A stretch of 60,854 nucleotides of DNA from REEB509 sp049314555 (GTDB taxonomy: Bacteria; Pseudomonadota; Alphaproteobacteria; Caulobacterales; Aquidulcibacteraceae), in NCBI GenBank assembly GCA_049314555.1, contig JBMOEW010000018.1, positions 1 to 60,854 on the forward strand. Direction: 5' to 3'. Under the pieces are notes generated by a model. It saw only the letters and a program-made list of their open reading frames with translations. It was not told where the DNA came from and made no database searches. The position numbers and the translations under genes were made by a program. This document shows, in pieces, positions 16,457 to 24,883 of this stretch (positions within the stretch are counted from its first letter, which is position 1; each line of letters begins with the position of its first letter).

Positions 16457-17368
16457 CTACCGAACGCAAAGCAGATCTTCGATCACCTCGCCATTGCGGC
16501 CCGCCGGAACGATGGAAAAGTATTGGCTGCGGTTGAACCCTTGGCGGCGGCAGAAGTCGTCTGCTGTTCGATCGGCGCACTGGCGGCCATAACCGCCGCG
16601 TTCGCAGGCGAGAAGCGCGCGGCCGCGAAAGCCCGGTTGCGCGAAGAATGCCGCGGTGCGACCGCGGGCACTCGGTTGTTCGGTGCCGCCGCCGAAGGGT
16701 GGCTCACCGCCGCCATAGCCCGGGTATTCATCGGGCTCGACCGGGCGCGCTGACGAAATCTGATTGTTCAGGCCCAGGCTTGAGAGGGCGCGAACTTCGC
16801 CTTCAACGATCTGGCACCGATTGTAGTTCATGTCTGCGCATACCCACCAAGGCCCATCGGCGACCAGGGAGCGGGCACGGTCGTTGAAGCCTGAGTTGGC
16901 GAGATTAAGGGTCCCTTCGCGCAGCTCAAAGCGAGCGCCGGACAGGTTTGCGCCTTCAAACAGGACAAGGCCCCTGCGGGAGGGACGCGACGGGGCACCC
17001 CAGCCCGGATCGCCACCACCCCAGGTGTCAATCCTGCGGATGGAAGAGACCCGCGAGCCAATGCCTAATCGGTTGAGGTCCGGCTCGTCGCGATCCACCG
17101 TCACGCATCGACCCAAAAAGCCTTCATCAATGCACAACTGCCAACTGCCATAGCCGACAACGCGCACGGATAGGGCCGCGTCGTTGAAACCGGCCCCTTC
17201 CAAGTTGACGACATCAGAGGTGAAAAACCGCCGTTCACCCCCGAAGTGTTGTTGGCTGTAGAGCTCGATGCCGTCTTGTCCGCGTTGAGCGGCGGCGGGT
17301 ACTTGCGCCAATGCAATGGCTGCAAAGCCAGCAGCGGCGGCAAACAGGGCGAGGGGCCAGCGGGCCAT
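16457..17368 (-). CDS. Secreted beta/gamma-crystallin-like protein
   Basis: The 303-residue protein has a signal peptide (MARWPLALFAAAAGFAAIAL, cut near PAAAQ). Two Greek-key regions are visible: IELYSQQHFGGERRFFTSDV with GFNDAALSVRV...GSWQLCIDEGFLGRC, and LVLFEGANLSGARFELREG with GFNDRARSLVADGPWWVCAD. Both have the Y/F-x-x-x-x-x-F/L-x-G pattern and the S-x-x-V/S corner of the fold. The C-terminal part (residues about 220-303) is glycine-rich with Cys (CERGGYGRQCADRTADDF). Bacterial members often bind Ca2+ or protect the envelope. No operon partner. Confidence 0.75.
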   Translation of the reverse strand: MARWPLALFAAAAGFAAIALAQVPAAAQRGQDGIELYSQQHFGGERRFFTSDVVNLEGAGFNDAALSVRVVGYGSWQLCIDEGFLGRCVTVDRDEPDLNRLGIGSRVSSIRRIDTWGGGDPGWGAPSRPSRRGLVLFEGANLSGARFELREGTLNLANSGFNDRARSLVADGPWWVCADMNYNRCQIVEGEVRALSSLGLNNQISSARPVEPDEYPGYGGGEPPFGGGTEQPSARGRTAAFFAQPGFRGRALLACERGGYGRQCADRTADDFCRRQGFNRSQYFSIVPAGRNGEVIEDLLCVR

Positions 17369-17426
17369 GGATGATCTCCTGATCGTGACGGAATAATCCT
17401 AGGCGCTGCCTCCTGAATCAACGCCA

Positions 17427-17448
17427 AAGCCAGCGTTCATGCTGGCTT
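17427..17448. other. Small hairpin in the crystallin / M48 intergenic region
   Basis: AAGCCAGC (17427-17434) pairs with GCTGGCTT (17441-17448) around GTTCAT. It lies between divergent genes and could be an operator or nothing. Confidence 0.35.
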
Positions 17449-17562
17449 CATGCCAAAGCTGCGTTTCTACAACGCGACGGAATGCCATGGTGATGCTCGC
17501 GTCGACCGTGCTAGCATTCTGGCTTGGGCGTGCAGCCCGAGCTCGGACAGGGAGTTTACGGC

Positions 17563-18453
17563 ATGTGCCAGTATCACGATCATGCGCTGTTTTGCCGTGA
17601 TGAAACCGGGCCCGCGGTCAATGCGGATGCCGTTCTTGCTGCCTCCGCTGCGGGCACCGTGGTTGATGTGGGCAAGATGCACCGCCGCGACCTTTTGCGG
17701 GCGATGGCCACGGGCAGCTTGGTGATGTTGGCACCTGCGTGTGCCACCAACCCAGAAACTGGCCGCAGCCAGTTTGTGGGCCTGGCCAGCGACCAGATGC
17801 TTGCGGGGATGGCTCTGCAGTCCTGGCAGCAACTGCGGGCTGAAACGCCGGCCTACAACAATCCCCGGGCTCAGGCTCGGTTGGCCAATGTTGGCGGGCG
17901 AATTGCGGTGGCTGCCAATCGCCCGAACGACCCCTGGGAGTTCGTGGTTTTCGATAGTCCAGAAAAGAACGCCTTCGTCTTGCCTGGCGGCAAAGTAGGG
18001 TTCTATCGCGGTTTGATGGAAGTCGCGGAACGCGATGACCATATCGCGTCGGTGCTTGGGCACGAGGTTGGCCACGTGACGGGGCGGCATGCGGCGGAGC
18101 GCTTTTCGACGCAGTTGGCCCTGCAAGGCGTGATGATCGGGGCCCAGGTTGCCTCGCAGGACATGGACCCACGCACCCGCGGCATTGCGCTGACGGCTTT
18201 GGGTTTGGGCGCGCAAGTGGGAGTGCTTTTGCCGTTCTCGCGGCGCGACGAGTTAGAAGCAGACCGGTTGGGCGTCGATTACATGCATACGGCCGGGTAC
18301 GATGTGCGGGAGTCGGTGCGTTTTTGGGAATTGATGGCGCAAGAGGGTGGCGGTCGCCGGCCGCCTGAGTTCTTGTCCACACACCCAAGCCCGGAAACGC
18401 GGATGGCAGAGTTGCGGGCCTACATCAATACGCGCGGTTACGCGACAATGTGA
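17563..18453 (+). CDS. M48 family zinc metallopeptidase (first of a tandem pair)
   Basis: The 296-residue protein has the M48 zinc motif HEVGH (in VLGHEVGHVTGRHAAER) and the downstream glutamate ligand in RRDELEADRLG. The family includes HtpX-, BepA- and LoiP-type proteases of envelope quality control. The mature part starts after a hydrophobic stretch ending in a lipobox-like LAPAC, preceded by RRDLLRAMATGS, a possible Tat or lipoprotein signal. Unusually, about 50 residues precede this, beginning MCQYHDHALFC, with Cys and His residues that could bind metal. The start is uncertain: ATG at 17563, or a later start near HRRDLLR. A second M48 gene follows in the same direction. Confidence 0.88.
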   Translation: MCQYHDHALFCRDETGPAVNADAVLAASAAGTVVDVGKMHRRDLLRAMATGSLVMLAPACATNPETGRSQFVGLASDQMLAGMALQSWQQLRAETPAYNNPRAQARLANVGGRIAVAANRPNDPWEFVVFDSPEKNAFVLPGGKVGFYRGLMEVAERDDHIASVLGHEVGHVTGRHAAERFSTQLALQGVMIGAQVASQDMDPRTRGIALTALGLGAQVGVLLPFSRRDELEADRLGVDYMHTAGYDVRESVRFWELMAQEGGGRRPPEFLSTHPSPETRMAELRAYINTRGYATM

Positions 18454-18532
18454 TCAAGGCGTAGGCCGAGCACACCTTTCCAACGGCCTTGGTCATCCCA
18501 TCTCGTGCAGTGATTACGCAGCAGGAGGTTTC

Positions 18533-19330
18533 GTGTCTAAAGTCCATCGATCGGGTGTGCCTTACCGGCTTTCGCGACGTCTTCTGCTGGCTGCGCTGGG
18601 ATCGGGGACCGTTGGATCGCTCGTCACCGGTTGTTCTGAAAACGCGTCTACCGGCCGAAGGCAGTTCGTGCTTGTGTCTGATGACCAGCTTGCGCAACTC
18701 GGGCAGGAGGCTTGGCTAGACCTGCAAAGGCAAGTGCAGAAGGTCCAGGGCGGGGCAGCACAGGCGCGCCTTGAAGCGATCGGGCAGCGGGTTGTGGACG
18801 CTTCTGGTCAAACGGGGCTGAATTGGGAGTTTGTCGTCTTTGACAGCCCCGAAGTGAATGCCTTTGTGCTGCCTGGGGGAAAGGTTGGCTTTTTCCGTGG
18901 GCTTATGGAGTTGGCGCAGTCCGACGACGAGTTGTCTGCGGTTATGGGCCATGAAGTGGGACACGTGCAGGCACGCCACGCTGCCGAACGGATGAGCCAA
19001 CAGTTGGCCGTACAGTTGGGCATGCAGGTGGCAACGGTTGCACTTTCTGAGGAATACGGCAGCTGGGCCGACGAGATCGCCGGGGCTTTGGGCATGGGGG
19101 CGCTCTACGGTGTTATCCTGCCCTATTCGCGACAACATGAATTTGAGGCCGATCAGCTTGGGGTTGGTTTGATGGCGAAGGCCGCCTTTGAGCCCCAGGC
19201 AGCAGTCACGTTTTGGCAGCGTATGTCTGCTGAAAGTGGGGGCCAGGCCTTACCTGCTTTGTTGTCCACCCATCCTGCGAGTGAAGAAAGGCTCGCGCGA
19301 CTGACAGAGGTGGTGGCAGAACTCATCTGA
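18533..19330 (+). CDS. M48 family zinc metallopeptidase lipoprotein (second of the pair)
   Basis: This 265-residue paralogue is close to the previous gene: WEFVVFDSPEVNAFVLPGGK, HEVGH in VMGHEVGHVQARHAAER, and the ligand in RQHEFEADQLG. A clear lipoprotein signal is present: YRLSRRLLLAALGSGTVG then LVTGC. I chose the GTG at 18533, preceded by GGAGG, because the longer open frame overlaps the upstream gene and has no such site. The conserved order after the Cys (N-x-x-TGR-x-QF) matches the first gene. Probably an outer-membrane-facing or periplasmic protease. Confidence 0.88.
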   Translation: MSKVHRSGVPYRLSRRLLLAALGSGTVGSLVTGCSENASTGRRQFVLVSDDQLAQLGQEAWLDLQRQVQKVQGGAAQARLEAIGQRVVDASGQTGLNWEFVVFDSPEVNAFVLPGGKVGFFRGLMELAQSDDELSAVMGHEVGHVQARHAAERMSQQLAVQLGMQVATVALSEEYGSWADEIAGALGMGALYGVILPYSRQHEFEADQLGVGLMAKAAFEPQAAVTFWQRMSAESGGQALPALLSTHPASEERLARLTEVVAELI

Positions 19331-19381
19331 TTGGCTTGCGCTGGGCGGTGGGTTTAGCTAGCTTCCGCGGCCTTGACGTGT

Positions 19382-19458
19382 GCCGCCTTAGCTCAGTTGG
19401 TTAGAGCGCTGGATTGTGGATCCAGAGGTCCCTGGTTCGAGCCCTGGAGGCGGTACCA
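19382..19458 (+). tRNA. tRNA-His(GTG), lacking encoded G-1
   Basis: A complete 77-base cloverleaf with CCA. Acceptor GCCGCCT pairs with AGGCGGT (so G1 faces U72), the discriminator is A73 and the anticodon loop is ATTGTGG (anticodon GTG, His). The base before G1 is T, not the G-1 that nearly all bacteria encode, and 73 is A rather than C. This matches the described exception in a large subgroup of Alphaproteobacteria such as Caulobacter. Confidence 0.96.
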
Positions 19459-19493
19459 TTTCCCCAAATAGGCCAAGCGGTAGTGGGCATCCG

Positions 19494-20477
19494 TTGAACG
19501 GCCACGCGCGGTTTGCAAGCCAGGCCGCGGCGGCGCGGGGGTGGAAATTTGCGCCTTTAGACGGCCCAGACGCCTACGTTTTCGAAGTGCGCGATGGGGA
19601 CCGGCGCTGCGTTATTGCTGCTGGTTCGGCAAGCCCCTATGCGCTGAATTCTGCGGCCGCGATGAGTTTGGCCCGCGACAAGGGGTTTGCGGGCCTAGCG
19701 TTGACCGCCGCGGGCGTGGCCACGATCCCTGGCCAATTGTTCTTTGTGAGCCCACGGCATGCGGCGTTTCGTACGGCTGGGCAGGAGCCGGGGGACGCGC
19801 TGGTCGCTTCCGCAAAGTTCCGCTACCCGGTGTTTTGCAAGCCGGTGTCTGGGTCACGGGGCGATTTTGCTGAGATCATCGCGGACCCTACCGCATTTGC
19901 TGGTTACGTCGAGCGGGTGGGCGCGCGCCACGACGCGATCCTGGTTCAGCCCTTTGTGCGAGGGGTGGAACACCGGGTGATCGTGCTGAACGGCAAAGGT
20001 CTTTGTGCCTATGAGAAATCCCCCCTCACGGTGACTGGCGATGGCGTGACATCATTGGCAGCGCTCGTTTCAAAGGCGAGGGCGGAGGGCAAACCCACCA
20101 CGGCAACGATCGCCCCTTCAGAGGCAACCTCCGGTGAAGACCGCGCTGGGCAGCGCGTGCACGCAAGCGAGGTGCCGGTTGCGGGGGGGCAGGTGCGTAT
20201 CTTGGGACCACAAAACCGGAGCGCTGGCGGCGATGCCCGCGTTCTGCACGCGCCGGCACCGCCAGCCCTTGCGGCCATTGGGGAAGCTGCTGCTGCTGCT
20301 CTAGGATTGGCGTTTGCCGGAGTGGATGTGTTTGATGTGTCTGAGCACGCCGATTTGAGTGGCCTTTTGGTGATTGAGGCGAATGCAAGCCCGGCGCTTC
20401 TGACCCTTGAAGCCCATGGCCGGCTAGACCTGATCGATGCCATATGGGGGGCAAACCTGCAGGCCGCGCTTGGATGA
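19494..20477 (+). CDS. ATP-grasp ligase, cyanophycin-synthetase-like
   Basis: The protein of about 327 residues has an ATP-grasp fold: YPVFCKPVSGSRGDFAEI (phosphate/adenine-binding lysine region), ILVQPFVRGVEHRVIVLNGK (the hinge and central strand) and GVDVFDV with LLVIEANASPAL (metal-binding Glu-x-Asn). The order resembles the ATP-grasp part of cyanophycin synthetase and related amino-acid ligases. The start is unsure: the open frame runs back into tRNA-His, no ATG exists near the beginning, and TTG at 19494 is the first sensible start. The stop overlaps the next gene (ATGA at 20474-20477), a FolC/Mur-type ligase, so the two are probably translated together. Substrate unknown. Confidence 0.72.
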   Translation: MNGHARFASQAAAARGWKFAPLDGPDAYVFEVRDGDRRCVIAAGSASPYALNSAAAMSLARDKGFAGLALTAAGVATIPGQLFFVSPRHAAFRTAGQEPGDALVASAKFRYPVFCKPVSGSRGDFAEIIADPTAFAGYVERVGARHDAILVQPFVRGVEHRVIVLNGKGLCAYEKSPLTVTGDGVTSLAALVSKARAEGKPTTATIAPSEATSGEDRAGQRVHASEVPVAGGQVRILGPQNRSAGGDARVLHAPAPPALAAIGEAAAAALGLAFAGVDVFDVSEHADLSGLLVIEANASPALLTLEAHGRLDLIDAIWGANLQAALG

Positions 20478-21796
20478 TTGCGGGTCTGCCCCCCAACAAG
20501 TTCGGCAGCGGCTTGGCCTTGCATCGGGTTCTGGGCATCGCTGGGGCGCTGGGGCTCGACCTTGGCGCTTTTTCAGCACGTTCGATCGTGATCGTTGGGT
20601 CCAATGGCAAGGGTTCGACCGCGGCTATGACCGCAAGCGCGTTGGCGCAGGCGTTGCCTGGCGTTGGCTTGTTTACCTCGCCGCACTTGTTCAGCCCAAC
20701 TGAGCGGTTTCAAATCGACGGGATCGAAATTTCGCAAGAAGCCATGGACCGGCTTGGGCTTTTAGTGGCGGCGGCAGCAGAGGCTTGGTGCGCGGCCCGA
20801 CCTGGGGAACATCTGGGTGGGTTTGAGTTTATGTTTCTGCTCGCGGCCCTGTGGTTCAAGGAACAATCCGCGAGCGCCATCGTTTGGGAAGCGGGCATTG
20901 GCGGTCGATATGACTGCACACGGCTGGTGGGGGCCAAGCTCGGCGCGCTTACGTCGCTTGATCTGGAGCACACGGAGCTGTTGGGCGACAGCTTGGAGTT
21001 GATCGGCTGCGACAAGCTGGATGCGTTTGCGGCGGGGGCGAAGGTTTATCTGGGGCCGAGTTGTGCCCCATTGGAAGAGCGGCTTGCTGCGTTTGCTGGC
21101 CTCAACGGCGTTGAGCTCGTGCAACTAGAGGCTGGCAAAGATTGGCGCGACACAGTTCGGGGTGCGGTTGGTGTTGATCTGCCGGGTTTCGCCAATGCAC
21201 CGATGCGTCCGCCCCTCATCGGCGAGCATCAAAAAGCAAATGCAGCGCTGGCGGCGCGCTTGGCCTTCGACTTTCTGCGGGCGCGGTTTCCCGGGCCGCG
21301 GGGAGAAGCCGAATGGCTCGCAAAGACGATCGCGCAGGGGCTTGCCCTTACAAGATGGCCGGGACGGCTCGAAACCCTTAGCGAAGCCCCATTGATCGTG
21401 ATTGATGTGGGCCATAGTCCGCAGGCGACTCGGGCGGGGCGCGATGGGTTTGCGACGCTTTCTGCCGGCCGGTCGCGCATTCTGGTTTGCGGGGCGTCTG
21501 ACAACAAAGACAGCGTTGGGATGTTGGCCACGCTTGTAGAAGGTTTCGATACGATTATCGCAACCCGCGCCTACCATAAGGGGCGGCCTGCAGCGGAAAT
21601 CGCCCAACTTGCGCGCCAGATGGCACCGGATGCCAGCGTCCTAGAGGCAGCGACAATCGAAGAGGCCTATGCTTTGGCGTGTGCGCAGGCAGTGGCTGGT
21701 GAGGCCAGCGTGTTTGTGGGCGGCGGATTATTTTTGGCAATCGAGTTCAAAGCCGTTCACTTAGGCTTGGGGCCCCAAACGATCCGTTTCTTTTGA
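20474..21796 (+). CDS. FolC-like Mur-ligase family enzyme
   Basis: The 440-residue protein has the FolC signatures VGSNGKGSTAAMTA (P-loop), TSPHLFSPTERFQIDG, GIGGRYDCTRL, LDLEHTELLGDSLE with a following Lys, and a C-terminal domain with IDVGHSPQATRAG and CGASDNKDS. FolC adds glutamate to folates, and the relatives MurC-F and the second half of CphA add amino acids to peptides. The usual alphaproteobacterial folC neighbour accD is absent, and the ligase overlaps an ATP-grasp gene by 4 bases. I therefore suspect a specialised paralogue rather than the housekeeping folC, but cannot exclude the latter. The ATG at 20474 is fixed by the overlap. Confidence 0.75.
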   Translation: MIAGLPPNKFGSGLALHRVLGIAGALGLDLGAFSARSIVIVGSNGKGSTAAMTASALAQALPGVGLFTSPHLFSPTERFQIDGIEISQEAMDRLGLLVAAAAEAWCAARPGEHLGGFEFMFLLAALWFKEQSASAIVWEAGIGGRYDCTRLVGAKLGALTSLDLEHTELLGDSLELIGCDKLDAFAAGAKVYLGPSCAPLEERLAAFAGLNGVELVQLEAGKDWRDTVRGAVGVDLPGFANAPMRPPLIGEHQKANAALAARLAFDFLRARFPGPRGEAEWLAKTIAQGLALTRWPGRLETLSEAPLIVIDVGHSPQATRAGRDGFATLSAGRSRILVCGASDNKDSVGMLATLVEGFDTIIATRAYHKGRPAAEIAQLARQMAPDASVLEAATIEEAYALACAQAVAGEASVFVGGGLFLAIEFKAVHLGLGPQTIRFF

Positions 21797-22872
21797 GCGG
21801 GCCTAAGCCTGCGCAGGGTGCCGCGGACTGCAGGGCCCATACGCAGCGCCATTGCGGCAACCAAAATCGTCAGCACCGTCAAGCAAAGGATCGCGGAAAA
21901 GGCCAGGAATCCTTGAACTTCTGGGCTTGAGAGAATCCGTATCGGGCGTTGGAGAATCTCAGCGCGCGTGTCGATTGCCAGCAGCATACTGATGACAGAG
22001 ATCGGCAGGCCCAAAAACGCCATAACCATGGCGATGCGGTTCAACTGTTCGGATTGGCGCTGCAACATCGCTTGGGTGCGGATCTCATAATACTTTTCGA
22101 TCGAGTCATTGATCGCTGGCAGCCGCGCGAAGCGAGGTTCTAACCGAAAGCGTTCCATGATTGCTTTGCGTGTGCGCTGAACTTCGCGTTTGTTGGATAC
22201 GTTTGTGGTGAAGAACAAGCGCGTGACGTTGATGATCTTTTCGCGCTGCCGAAGGAGTTGCCGGGTTGCGTGTTCAAGTTCGTCATCGGGGGTGTCCAAT
22301 GCCTGATCGACCTGTTCGCGCTCCAACTGCCACAACATCAAGAGGGCATAGAAGTAGAACGCGACGATCGAGAGAACGAGGTCCACGTCTTGGACATCGT
22401 TTTCCGGCTGGAACAAGAAACGCCCGGGCAGGGCGCGCGCGTGGCTGCGGCTGGCAATCGCGCCTGAGGCATCCAATTCTGCTGCGCGATCCAATACGCG
22501 ATGAACCAGTTGCTGTTCTGAATCGCGGTGGGCAAACATTGTTGCGTTGAGGTCAATGTCGGCTGTTGGATCTTCGGTTTCGAGCATCGCCACCAGGAAA
22601 ATGTTGCGATTATCCGAAAAGCCCAAGCGGGCCGTTGCATCGTTGCTTTCCAAGGCTAGCAACCGGCTGATGCGCCAAGGGTGGCCATAGAGTTCGATTG
22701 TGCCTTCTGAAAGTTCCAGCTCGTGGATAGCGCTGAATACCTTCCAAAAAACGCCCCTAAATCCCAAAGTGACGGCGGCCGGCACAGGCTCGCTGAGGCT
22801 TGCTGTCCAGGTGCGCGCGACTTTGCTCAAGTCTGCGTGGTGAAAATTGGAACCCAGAACGATGCGGGTCAT
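21757..22872 (-). CDS. CorA-like membrane protein with two C-terminal TM helices
   Basis: The 371-residue protein has an alpha/beta N-terminal domain of about 180 residues, a moderately hydrophobic segment (VLSIVAFYFYALLMLWQL), a long helical stretch ending YYEIRTQAMLQRQSEQ, and two TM helices at about 281-300 and 320-343 (IAMVMAFLGLPISVISML and FLAFSAILCLTVLTILVAAM), then a basic tail. The long helix plus paired TM layout resembles CorA-type channels, but the GMN loop is absent. It is transcribed divergently from a SLOG-domain gene with 124 bases between. The 3' end overlaps the FolC-like gene (+) by 40 bases, tail to tail. The start has AAGAGG upstream. Annotated families: not recognised with certainty. 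Confidence 0.6.
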   Translation of the reverse strand: MTRIVLGSNFHHADLSKVARTWTASLSEPVPAAVTLGFRGVFWKVFSAIHELELSEGTIELYGHPWRISRLLALESNDATARLGFSDNRNIFLVAMLETEDPTADIDLNATMFAHRDSEQQLVHRVLDRAAELDASGAIASRSHARALPGRFLFQPENDVQDVDLVLSIVAFYFYALLMLWQLEREQVDQALDTPDDELEHATRQLLRQREKIINVTRLFFTTNVSNKREVQRTRKAIMERFRLEPRFARLPAINDSIEKYYEIRTQAMLQRQSEQLNRIAMVMAFLGLPISVISMLLAIDTRAEILQRPIRILSSPEVQGFLAFSAILCLTVLTILVAAMALRMGPAVRGTLRRLRPAQKKRIVWGPKPK

Positions 22873-22996
22873 GCCATCCTCTTGCCGCGCTTGGCGCGAA
22901 TAGTTGACCGATTAACTAGGTGTTTGCCAGCGCTTGCATGACCCAAGGCATAACTCTACGCAGCAAGCTTCTAAACGCGCATGACAGGAGTGGGGC

Positions 22997-23671
22997 ATGG
23001 CCCGTTCGCTAACTGTGTCTGTCACCGGTCATCGCCTCAATCAACTTCCGGAGGCGCAGCGGCCACGAATAGCGCAGGAAATTTCACGCGTGCTTGGCGC
23101 AATCGAAGATGCCGGGCGAAGTTCGCATGGGCTGGATGTGCGGCTCACGCTTTGTTCGGCGATTGCGGAAGGGGCCGATCGATATGCCGCCGACGCAGCC
23201 CTAGATCGCGGGTGGCGGCTGATCACGCCTTTGCCCTTTGCCATCGATCGCTACGAGAAGGATTTTGGCGACACAGCATCGGTGGACGCGTTCCAGCGAT
23301 ATCTGAAGCTGTCGGACAAGGTTTGGTCGATGGGGGATGTGGACGTTGCGGCTGCAGGATCGGGCGGGGCGGCACCGTACGCGGCTGTGGGGATCGCGCT
23401 TGTCGAGCAAGCGGATGTCCTTATCGCTGTTTGGAACGGGCAAGCCCCGGCGGGGCCTGGCGGCACTGCGGAGGTTGGCGCGCGGATGATTGAGGGCGGA
23501 GGGCCGGTGATCTGGATCCACACGCTTGAGCCCTTGGCCGGCCGATTGATCCTTCCCCGACCGCTTCCCCGTGGCAGCAGCTTGGCGCGCAAGCTGATTA
23601 ACGCGCTTGGGGAGCGGTTTGACCAAGTCGAGCGGCCTGGCGAATTGCGAATGGCGCACGCTGGCGCTTGA
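22997..23671 (+). CDS. SLOG-domain (Rossmannoid nucleotide-binding) protein
   Basis: The 224-residue protein opens with LTVSVTGHRLNQL, followed by LTLCSAIAEGADRYAADAAL, then ITPLPFAIDRYEKDF and GIALVEQADVLIAVWNGQ, and PVIWIHT at the end of the domain. This order (GHR, EGAD, LPF-x-x-Y-x-x-DF, DVLIAVW) is that of the SLOG superfamily (related to DprA/LOG), proposed to bind or make nucleotide signals in conflict systems. It has a good site AGGAG before ATG 22997. It is divergent from a CorA-like two-TM protein and followed by an FAD oxidoreductase 30 bases downstream. The role in signalling is inferred, not shown. Confidence 0.7.
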   Translation: MARSLTVSVTGHRLNQLPEAQRPRIAQEISRVLGAIEDAGRSSHGLDVRLTLCSAIAEGADRYAADAALDRGWRLITPLPFAIDRYEKDFGDTASVDAFQRYLKLSDKVWSMGDVDVAAAGSGGAAPYAAVGIALVEQADVLIAVWNGQAPAGPGGTAEVGARMIEGGGPVIWIHTLEPLAGRLILPRPLPRGSSLARKLINALGERFDQVERPGELRMAHAGA

Positions 23672-23701
23672 GGTGCCGGCTCGGCGCGCTACAGTAGGGT
23701 G

Positions 23702-24883
23702 ATGTCATTTCCTGAGCCTCGTCTTTCAAGCGGGCCACGCATCATTGTGGTTGGTGCGGGTGCGGTTGGGCTATTTGCGGCGATCTCCCTGTTGGAGCGC
23801 GGCGCGAGCGTTACTGTCGTGGAGGGCGACGCGCGAGCCGGGCGGGCGGGCCTTGTGCCGCGTTCGGCTTCTGCAGCCGCGGCCGGCATGCTGGGCCCTT
23901 ACTCGGAAGGACTGTACGAAGGCCCTACGGCGCATCGGTTGCTTTCGAAGCTGTGTGTTGCGGGCCTCAAGGCATGGGACGACCGCTTGGCGCAATCGCC
24001 GCAGTTTGACGTATTGGTTCGGGAAACGGGCGCGCTGTTGCTGGCGCACGGCGATGCAGACATGGCGCGGGTCTTGCGGGTGCGCGATCGCGCGCGAAAC
24101 GCCGGGGCCAATTTTGAGTGGATCGACGGTTTGCCCGACGATCTCGATCCGCACCTCTATAGTCTTCGGGTGAGGGGGGCGTTACGCCTTAAGGACGAGC
24201 GTGTGGTGGCCGTTGGGCCAATGTTGGAGGCCTTGGCCGACATGGTGGCCGACCTGGGCGGATCGGTCCTGAGAGAACGCAGTGTGTCGCATCTGGCGGT
24301 GCGCAATGGGCGCGCGATGGGCGTTGCGCTTACCGACGGAAGCGGTCTGGTGAGTGACGGCGTTGTGTTGGCTACCGGTGCGTTGGCACCACCCGCTTTG
24401 GTTGCGGCCGCGCCGGCGTTACAGCGTCTCACACCGGCCAAGGGCATCTTAGGTGTGGTGCAGCCTGAAGCCTCGTCCGCCATCCAGGAAACCGTGCGAA
24501 CAATGGGGTGTTATGCGGTGCCCGGAGAGCTTGGAGAGATTTATTTCGGGTCGTCCATGGACATGGGACGCACGGATCTCGATCTCGAAGAGGAGGTGTT
24601 GCAGCGGTTGTTTACGGCCCTGCGCGCGGCCCTGCCAGGCGCTCGCTTTGAAAGCCGGCCACGCTTCCATAGCGTTGGGCTGCGGCCGATGTCGCCGGAT
24701 TGGGCACCGATGGTTGGGCCAAGCGGGCCGGAGGGCTGTTTCGTGGCGTGCGGTCACTCGCGCAACGGTTGGCTGCTCGGGCCTTTGACGGGGGCCATGA
24801 TCGCTGCTCAGGTGTTTGGCGGACCGGTAGAAGATTTGTGGACGGCGTTTACGCCTGATCGTTTCGAGAAGAAGGCAGCATGA
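23702..24883 (+). CDS. FAD-dependent oxidoreductase, glycine-oxidase / DAO family
   Basis: The 393-residue protein has an N-terminal FAD-binding GAGAVGLFAAISLLERGASV with the acid at the end of strand 2 (VVEGD), SAAAAGMLGPYSEG typical of ThiO-like glycine oxidases, VVLATGA, and a C-terminal GLRPMSPDWAPMVGP followed by CGHSRNGWLLGP. Such enzymes oxidise glycine, sarcosine or D-amino acids with O2; ThiO feeds thiamine synthesis, but no thi gene is near. I used ATG 23702 over the GTG three bases earlier. The stop overlaps the acyl-CoA dehydrogenase start (ATGA). Confidence 0.85.
   Translation: MSFPEPRLSSGPRIIVVGAGAVGLFAAISLLERGASVTVVEGDARAGRAGLVPRSASAAAAGMLGPYSEGLYEGPTAHRLLSKLCVAGLKAWDDRLAQSPQFDVLVRETGALLLAHGDADMARVLRVRDRARNAGANFEWIDGLPDDLDPHLYSLRVRGALRLKDERVVAVGPMLEALADMVADLGGSVLRERSVSHLAVRNGRAMGVALTDGSGLVSDGVVLATGALAPPALVAAAPALQRLTPAKGILGVVQPEASSAIQETVRTMGCYAVPGELGEIYFGSSMDMGRTDLDLEEEVLQRLFTALRAALPGARFESRPRFHSVGLRPMSPDWAPMVGPSGPEGCFVACGHSRNGWLLGPLTGAMIAAQVFGGPVEDLWTAFTPDRFEKKAA

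Noticed and set aside
19416..19493. N-terminal extension of the ATP-grasp protein into tRNA-His
   Set aside because: The first 43 bases are in a tRNA gene, so translation from there is unlikely.
20474..21796. Housekeeping folC
   Set aside because: Not dismissed, but accD is not adjacent and the gene overlaps an ATP-grasp gene, so I did not give it the symbol.
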